IMG/VR virus record: IMGVR_UViG_3300007554_000023
Location: 1-25,154 of that record
Direction: 5' to 3' (one strand)
Source: a virus
Length of the DNA: 25,154 nt
The notes under the pieces are model-generated. The model was not told the origin of the DNA. It made no database searches and worked only from the letters and a program-made list of their open reading frames with translations. Shown piece by piece: positions 20,305 to 25,154 of the stretch (the first letter of the stretch is position 1; every line of letters starts with the position of its first letter). The translations under genes and the position numbers were made by a program.

Positions 20305-21709
20305 CGACTACGGGTATGATATACAAAAAGTATATTTAGAAATGCTTATGACAGACGCAGAGTCGTTTGTTAGGTGCCAAAGTGTTTTTGATCCCGAAGT
20401 GTTCGATCGTAAGCTACAGCCAGCAGCACAGTTTTTGAATGACTATGTCATTGAGCATAATGCGCTGCCTACGTTTCAAATGGTCAATGCAAGTACACAG
20501 AGCAACTTAACTGACCCAGGCGATCTGCGTGAAGAACACTATGATTGGTTGTTATCTGAGTTTGAAGTCTTCAGCAGACACAAAGCACTCGAAGCAGCAA
20601 TTCTTAAAAGTGCTGATCTTCTTGAGAAGGGCGAGTACGGTCCTGTAGAAGATCTAGTAAAGAAAGCAGTACAAATTGGTCTACAAAAAGATCTAGGTAC
20701 TGATTATTTCGCAGATCCTAAAGCACGTCTCGAAGCAATTAAAGACAAGAACGGGCAAGTAAGTACAGGCTGGACTAGTCTTGATACTAAACTATATGGC
20801 GGCTTTAATCGAGGCGAGTTGAATATCTTCGCAGGCGGTTCTGGTTCTGGTAAGAGTTTGTTTATGGCAAACCTTGGAGTGAACTGGTGTCTCAAAGGCA
20901 TGAACGTATTGTATCTTACTTTCGAGCTTTCGGAGAACTTGGTTAGTATGCGTGTCGACTCTATGACTACAGGCGTCCCGAGCAAGAACGTTTTCAAAGA
21001 CATTGATGATGTCGAAATGAAGGTTAGAATGATCGGTAAGAAAGCCGGTGCGTTCCAAGTCAAGTATATGCCAAGTGGTAAAACTGCTAACGATCTACGA
21101 AGCTACATCAAAGAGTTTGAGATCAAGACAGGCAACAAGATTGACGTAGTACTAGTTGACTATTTGGATCTTATGATGCCGATGAGTGTTAAAGTTTCGC
21201 CAAGTGATATGTTTATTAAGGACAAGTATGTATCGGAAGAACTACGTAACCTAGCAATGGATCTAAACTGTGTATTTGTTACAGCATCACAGTTGAACAG
21301 AGGCGCAGTAGAAGAAGTAGAATTTGATCACTCGCACATCTCCGGTGGATTGAGTAAGATTAATACAGCAGATAATGTAATTGGTATTTTTACAAGTCGT
21401 GCTATGCGTGAGCACGGGCGCTATCAAATTCAGTTGATGAAGACACGTTCGTCTAACGGCGTTGGTTCAAAGGTTGATCTTGGGTTTGATGTTGATACGC
21501 TGCGAATTATTGATATTGACGAGAACGACGAGTACGACTCTGGCAAAGCCACAACATCCAGTGTTGTAGATAAAATTAGACGTGGTAACGCAAGCAGCGA
21601 AACTACGTCGTCTAATCCAACAGACGGCTCCTCGGCTCCTAAGATCAAAACAGAGACTGACAGTACGCAACTTCGATCTTTCCTGAATAATCTAGGAGCT
21701 GACGAATGA
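20285..21709 (+). CDS. gp41: gp41-type replicative DNA helicase
   Basis: A 474-aa hexameric 5'-3' helicase of the DnaB/gp41 family that unwinds the fork and stimulates gp61. The N-terminal helical domain (about residues 1-150) is followed by the RecA-like motor: STGWTSLDTKLYGGFNRGELNIFAG, Walker A GGSGSGKS (184-191), YLTFELSENLVSMRVDS (H1a/Glu region) and VVLVDYLDLMMP (Walker B). FVTASQLNRGA then HISGGLSKINTADNVIGI follow, as in DnaB. The C-terminal tail (about residue 420 onward) is Ser/Thr/Asp-rich, acidic and probably disordered. Start ATG 20285 overlaps the 51-aa gene. Confidence 0.95.
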   Translation: MTITQNNDYGYDIQKVYLEMLMTDAESFVRCQSVFDPEVFDRKLQPAAQFLNDYVIEHNALPTFQMVNASTQSNLTDPGDLREEHYDWLLSEFEVFSRHKALEAAILKSADLLEKGEYGPVEDLVKKAVQIGLQKDLGTDYFADPKARLEAIKDKNGQVSTGWTSLDTKLYGGFNRGELNIFAGGSGSGKSLFMANLGVNWCLKGMNVLYLTFELSENLVSMRVDSMTTGVPSKNVFKDIDDVEMKVRMIGKKAGAFQVKYMPSGKTANDLRSYIKEFEIKTGNKIDVVLVDYLDLMMPMSVKVSPSDMFIKDKYVSEELRNLAMDLNCVFVTASQLNRGAVEEVEFDHSHISGGLSKINTADNVIGIFTSRAMREHGRYQIQLMKTRSSNGVGSKVDLGFDVDTLRIIDIDENDEYDSGKATTSSVVDKIRRGNASSETTSSNPTDGSSAPKIKTETDSTQLRSFLNNLGADE

Positions 21710-21730
21710 TAAATAGAGTATCATTAAGGG
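21708..21730 (+). promoter_or_regulatory. Late-like promoter and RBS of the 797-aa gene
   Basis: GATAAATA (21708-21715), one mismatch to TATAAATA, directly follows the gp41 stop; AAGGG (21726-21730) six bases before the ATG at 21737 is the ribosome binding site. The presence of a leader and RBS contrasts with the leaderless late gene at 18064. Confidence 0.55.
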
Positions 21731-21736
21731 TATATT

Positions 21737-24130
21737 ATGTTTCTTCAGCAACTACTAGAACAGACACCAGGTCAAACTGAGCTTGATAAAAAACTTATAG
21801 ATCTTTTTACTAGCGAGCAGATCGCTAATCGCAATATAGCCATGTTGCTTTTTTCTATTAATCCGAAAGCTGTGTACGATAAGTTCACAACAAGCAATTA
21901 TAAGTCAGACATGGTATCGGCATTTGCTCGTTATCCTAGATCATCTAACTTGTCGAAGCTAGTTAAGCTATTAAGTTCACATTCGGCTAGCGATTCGAAA
22001 AATTTGTTAGTAAAAGAATACTATAATTTTTCAAGACAAGAAATTGCCGACGGTATGAAGAAAATTAAAAACGACCGTGATAAGGGCGTAAGCGGAGTTG
22101 ATCGTCTTTATAATTCTAATAGCGTTGTAACACCAACAGATAGCCAAGCTCCGGCGCCACTAGAAACACCAACAAAAAAACCAGAAGAAACACCAACTAG
22201 TAGCAGTTCTAGTTATTCTCATCGTAATATTCCGTCGATATCAAAACGAGATTTAGCTAAGCCATATACAGGATATTCAGATAAGCCGATTGACCGAAGT
22301 AACTGGGATATGTTTGCTGTACCTCATTACGACATGATTCCAAAGTACGCAGAAGGAGCAAACGTATCTGGTGTTTACGGTAACATCTCAGACGGTGACA
22401 CGCTATATAAAGCTTACGTAAAGTATGTTGTTGGCATTGCACTAGGCAGAAACATGTCTGATCGTTTAGCAGTTTTTAATAACGACGCACAGGGCGATAA
22501 CTTCCTGCAATCATCTATTGACAAAGATCCTTTCTATCCCGGCGACGTTGACATCAACCAAGCTATTAACATGTGGAACGATCAGACATCGTACGCAAGA
22601 GGACAACAAAAAGGCAACATGGTTGCCGTCGGCGACGACTACGAATACTATCAATCTAAACTTCACCAGCTAACTGACATACCTAGATATATGTGGATCA
22701 CACCTGACTTAGCAGACATAGTGCGTAAGAACTATAAAGCAGATCAAGACGATGCTAACGCAGGTGCGCTTGATGTAGGTCTTTCTGGTCCAGGTCCTAA
22801 ACGCCGCACAGTAAACACTAGCACGCAGCAACATTGGGTTGAATATGATCTAGAAGTATTTGCGGTTAATCTAGACACGCTGAATAAACTAGGCGGCAGT
22901 GATAAACTAAACAACATTAAAGATCCTATGCTACAGTTAGCAATGATGGGCGATCCGAGACAGAAGAAAATTGCCAAATACGGAAAGTGGGATCAAGTGC
23001 GATTCGAAGTAACTCCTACAGGTTATCTCGGTGTGTACAAAAATGCTGTTAGCACTAGCGACGGCAAAGCTGGCGACAGTACAGCAGTAACACTAATGGA
23101 TCGAGCACTTGGATTAGACCAAACTAGTATATCTAAAACACTGGCACATGAAATGCGACATAGAGCATTTCAAATGATCATGGCTATTCCTGAGCTACGT
23201 AACGCAATGCCAACTGACCTACGCAAAGGCGGAGTATGGTGGAATAGCTGGGGCGGCCTATGGGATAAGTCAGATAAGGGCGCTACTGCCGAGCACGCTA
23301 TGATTTACACGATGGACTGGGGGACACAGGTCCCGAACCGTCGAATGTCATTCTTCGATAACGATCTGTTTAACACACAAGACTATCCACTTAGCTACTG
23401 GCGTGACCTTTACTACAAAACAAGCAAGGTGGTCGGTGACTTCCTAAAGAAAGTTGGCGCAAAAGAAATTACGCCGAGTAACTTAGATGTAGTAGATCCC
23501 GAAAATCCAGAGCGTAAGGAACAGCGTGACAATGCAAACGCAACTCTATTACAGCTAACACCCGGCTTAGCTGAAATGTATCGTTATATTATCCAAACAG
23601 GACAACTGCCTGCGCTTGAAGCTGTTGAAGATGTTTATGATTTCTTTGATAAGCTTACTACTATACAAGGTGAGATGGCACTAAAGATACAGTATAGAAA
23701 ACAGCTAGTAGGACGTATATCTCATCTGTTAGGTGACCTTAAATACGGTGATTTTGCTAGAGCGTACAAAATGGGTGTTCCTCGTGCTAAAGAAGTATTA
23801 CGACAACTCCAGAGCAAGTCATTAGAAGAGCTAACTAGGCAAAACAGAGTTAGTTTATTAAACCCTACTAGATCTGTAGATGAGATGCTCACTAGATATG
23901 TAGAAATAGTTGATGATATAGAAGCTGGCCTAAATCAGTTCCAAGATGTTACTATGCTTCGACCGAGCGTATTCCGATCTAAACTCAGTAAAGGTGAAAT
24001 TAAGCCTGTAGCATTTGGAGAAATCAAAAAGCTATTGCCGTACACGCTAGGTGATCTACCAGACTACAACAGCGGTTTTACTGCAACAGACGACGCACCG
24101 TTAGATCAAATACCGTATGTTCCAGAGTAA
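21737..24130 (+). CDS. Large late protein with HExxH metalloprotease-like motif
   Basis: A 797-aa protein, probably late and virion-associated. The N-terminal 100 residues are helical (MFLQQLLEQTPGQTELDKK). Residues about 130-165 are a Pro/Thr/Ser-rich linker (PTKKPEETPTSSSSSY). A globular region follows from about 175. TLAHEMRHRAF holds H471-E472-M-R-H475, the zinc-protease HExxH motif, and a Glu 44 residues after H475 (E519, in TAEHAMIY) could be the third ligand. The C-terminal third is helical (GFNKL-type and LLPYTLGDLPDYNS segments). This could be a virion protease or a tail or head component with a domestic metallopeptidase fold. The family is unknown to me. Confidence 0.75.
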   Translation: MFLQQLLEQTPGQTELDKKLIDLFTSEQIANRNIAMLLFSINPKAVYDKFTTSNYKSDMVSAFARYPRSSNLSKLVKLLSSHSASDSKNLLVKEYYNFSRQEIADGMKKIKNDRDKGVSGVDRLYNSNSVVTPTDSQAPAPLETPTKKPEETPTSSSSSYSHRNIPSISKRDLAKPYTGYSDKPIDRSNWDMFAVPHYDMIPKYAEGANVSGVYGNISDGDTLYKAYVKYVVGIALGRNMSDRLAVFNNDAQGDNFLQSSIDKDPFYPGDVDINQAINMWNDQTSYARGQQKGNMVAVGDDYEYYQSKLHQLTDIPRYMWITPDLADIVRKNYKADQDDANAGALDVGLSGPGPKRRTVNTSTQQHWVEYDLEVFAVNLDTLNKLGGSDKLNNIKDPMLQLAMMGDPRQKKIAKYGKWDQVRFEVTPTGYLGVYKNAVSTSDGKAGDSTAVTLMDRALGLDQTSISKTLAHEMRHRAFQMIMAIPELRNAMPTDLRKGGVWWNSWGGLWDKSDKGATAEHAMIYTMDWGTQVPNRRMSFFDNDLFNTQDYPLSYWRDLYYKTSKVVGDFLKKVGAKEITPSNLDVVDPENPERKEQRDNANATLLQLTPGLAEMYRYIIQTGQLPALEAVEDVYDFFDKLTTIQGEMALKIQYRKQLVGRISHLLGDLKYGDFARAYKMGVPRAKEVLRQLQSKSLEELTRQNRVSLLNPTRSVDEMLTRYVEIVDDIEAGLNQFQDVTMLRPSVFRSKLSKGEIKPVAFGEIKKLLPYTLGDLPDYNSGFTATDDAPLDQIPYVPE

Positions 24131-24186
24131 AAAATTCATAATAGTATCATTATACTACGTAGCTATATAGGAAAAATTTTACACAC

Positions 24187-24248
24187 ACCACGTCTTACAG
24201 TATAAAACAACACGTTAAAATGCCTCGTAAGACGTGGTTGTATTTTTT
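24187..24248. terminator. Bidirectional terminator between convergent genes
   Basis: A 12-bp perfect stem (24187-24198 with 24227-24238) with a 28-base loop. On the plus side it is followed by TGTATTTTTT, and on the minus side by an A/T tract after eight bases. It separates the 797-aa gene from the minus-strand gene, so it probably terminates both. A weaker 6-bp hairpin (TAGTAT...ATACTA) lies at about 24142-24157. The 24131-24246 gap holds nothing else that I can see. Confidence 0.75.
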
Positions 24249-24471
24249 AGGCTATTTTAACGTCGTTGAAGCCACTTATGATTAGCGTAGCAACACTAAG
24301 ATCACGTGCAGATTCAAACAGTATTTGATTATATGCTATTGCTTCGCAATCAATGTTGTGATTAACAAACAAGTAGTCTACTAAGCTTTGAATGCGTATG
24401 CCAAAGCTATATTCCGCAAACAAATCAATAGTAGGATGCGGATCTACCATTGTTATAATTAAAGCAGTCAT
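24247..24471 (-). CDS. Small phage protein, unknown function
   Basis: A 74-aa protein (MTALIITMVDPHPTIDLFAE...). It is mixed hydrophobic and acidic with no catalytic motif; IRIQSLVDYLFVNH and LSVATLIISGF look like a helix and a strand. No Shine-Dalgarno is visible at the ATG (24471); a T-rich region precedes it, part of the upstream terminator. It lies between two terminators, so it is either transcribed from a local promoter that I cannot identify or from read-through. Real by context and lack of alternatives; not certain. Confidence 0.55.
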   Translation of the reverse strand: MTALIITMVDPHPTIDLFAEYSFGIRIQSLVDYLFVNHNIDCEAIAYNQILFESARDLSVATLIISGFNDVKIA

Positions 24472-24485
24472 ACAAGTAGTTATTC

Positions 24486-24520
24486 AAAAAATTAGGGGGT
24501 GCCGTTAAGCAACCCCCTAA
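24486..24520 (-). terminator. Rho-independent terminator (minus strand)
   Basis: On the minus strand an 11-bp, GC-rich stem (24492-24502 with 24509-24520, one bulged base, five G-C pairs in a row) is followed by AATTTTTTG (24486-24491 side). It lies about 25 bases after the stop of the minus-strand gene at 24546 and clearly ends that transcript. Confidence 0.9.
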
Positions 24521-24545
24521 GTTTCTCGCCCTCTCCCGATGTTTC

Positions 24546-25154
24546 TTATTCTGCTTCGAGCTTTGCTCGCAATGCTTCCATTCTTTGAGTTAGTTCTTCT
24601 TCGTCTACAGGTTGGTATTCACCTGTTTTAATAAAATGCACTAGCGCTTTTACTTGATCAGCAGTAACACCAGCAAGCCAAGCAGCTTGATCTTTAAACC
24701 CTTGCTTAATCCACGCACGCATACGCTTTACTGATTCTCTATCTTGGTCTGTTGGTTCTTGCAAGGCAATTATTACGTCACTGCTGGTCCTGCCAAGTGC
24801 TGCGCCAAACATCGTCGCTGGTACGTAAAAAAATGAAACGTCAAACGCCGCTCTTACAGCTAGTTCAAGTGGAGTTAACGGCTTGCCGGTAAATGCGTTT
24901 AGGTCCCGCGTCGCATATGCTGCTCTGTAGCTTACATCTTTAGGTATTTTAATGTTATGCAAATCGTCTAGGTGTATAGGTGGTAAGTCGGGATATTGCT
25001 TTTCCAAGCCCAGCAATCTCGCAGCACGCGATAATAGATTTTTATCACTCTTACTTGGCTTACCGTTAGGATCTTTAGGTATTTTAATGTTATGCAAATC
25101 GTCTAGGTGTATAGGTGGTAAGTCGGGATATTGCTTGGAAAGGCCCGCCAATCG
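24546..25154 (-). CDS. Repeat-containing phage protein, 5' part outside the window
   Basis: At least 201 aa on the minus strand, open to the right edge, so the N-terminus is probably missing (the TTG at 25151 is the first possible start in frame). The visible N-terminal part has two copies of a 45-aa unit, each with KQYPDLPPIHLDDLHNIKIP. Then YRAAYATRDLNAFTGKPLTPLELAVRAAFDVSFFYVPATMFGAALGRT and a helical C-terminus (EPTDQDRESVKRMRAWIKQGF, DEEELTQRMEALRAKLEAE) follow. I do not recognise it. It has its own strong terminator. A repeat-bearing virion or effector protein is possible. Confidence 0.75.
   Translation of the reverse strand, partial: RLAGLSKQYPDLPPIHLDDLHNIKIPKDPNGKPSKSDKNLLSRAARLLGLEKQYPDLPPIHLDDLHNIKIPKDVSYRAAYATRDLNAFTGKPLTPLELAVRAAFDVSFFYVPATMFGAALGRTSSDVIIALQEPTDQDRESVKRMRAWIKQGFKDQAAWLAGVTADQVKALVHFIKTGEYQPVDEEELTQRMEALRAKLEAE
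24936..25001 (-). repeat. Direct repeat copy 1 (66 bp)
   Basis: Identical in all 66 bases to 25071-25136, offset 135 bases (45 codons), in frame inside the minus-strand gene. Perfect nucleotide identity indicates recent duplication or ongoing homogenisation. Confidence 0.95.
25071..25136 (-). repeat. Direct repeat copy 2 (66 bp)
   Basis: Second copy of the 66-bp repeat. Homology continues imperfectly for about 17 more bases (encoding GLxKQ) up to the window edge, so further copies may lie outside. Confidence 0.95.

Noticed and set aside
24142-24157. Short hairpin TAGTAT/ATACTA after the 797-aa gene
   Set aside because: Only A-T rich six pairs and no T-run; the stronger hairpin at 24187-24238 explains termination.

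Overview
The window is a piece of a tailed-phage genome of the T4-like type, most like the marine (cyanophage/pelagiphage-like) T4 relatives. The evidence is a set of recognisable T4-type replication and recombination proteins in compact, mostly co-directional, overlapping gene strings: gp32 single-stranded DNA-binding protein, UvsX, UvsY, UvsW, gp61 primase and gp41 helicase. A T4-type late promoter (TATAAATA) stands before a probable structural gene. The replication proteins resemble the marine versions (gp32 with an Ala/Pro-rich tail, small conserved hypotheticals between them). No photosynthesis gene is present, so the host need not be a cyanobacterium. KDO-pathway genes point to a Gram-negative host. 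I see no tRNA, CRISPR array, insertion sequence or integrase.

Layout. 20-761: two small conserved phage proteins. 770-3877: a sigma70-type promoter, gp32 with a terminator, then uvsX, two small genes and uvsY. 3877-9469: a surface-glycan cassette of a sulfotransferase, an FkbM methyltransferase, three proteins sharing a capsule-synthesis-like GT-B domain (one fused to a GT-A domain) and a GT-A protein on the minus strand. 9449-12553: a new promoter, a 365-aa protein of unknown function, uvsW and a 168-aa conserved protein. 12565-15498: a second accessory block with a cupin, an H1-like Lys/Ala-rich protein, a small protein, TspO, KdsA and KdsB. 15480-17676: a conserved protein, a zinc-finger protein, peptide deformylase and a 185-aa miniature DnaE-like protein. 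17673-18876: a minus-strand conserved protein divergent from a late virion-type gene, followed by a small gene. 19141-21709: promoter, gp61 primase, a 51-aa small protein and gp41 helicase. 21737-24130: a 797-aa late protein with an HExxH motif. 24131-25154: terminators and two minus-strand genes, the last with 45-aa repeats and running off the window.

How it fits together. The core genes make a T4-style replication and recombination-dependent-replication set (gp32/UvsX/UvsY/UvsW plus primase-helicase). Two accessory cassettes sit between these core genes. Together they encode the two committed steps to CMP-KDO (KdsA, KdsB) and several transferases whose GT-B-like domain resembles KpsC/KpsS-type capsule enzymes, plus sulfation and methylation. 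The inferred role is remodelling of a host surface glycan, or possibly glycosylation of a phage component.

Most interesting observations: a radically shortened DnaE-like protein that keeps the replicative-polymerase Asp motifs; the split KDO/glycan system; three genes whose promoters abut the start codon with no ribosome binding site (apparent leaderless mRNAs); a triplicated AAAGGCA in the gp32 leader; and an internally repeated protein at the right edge.
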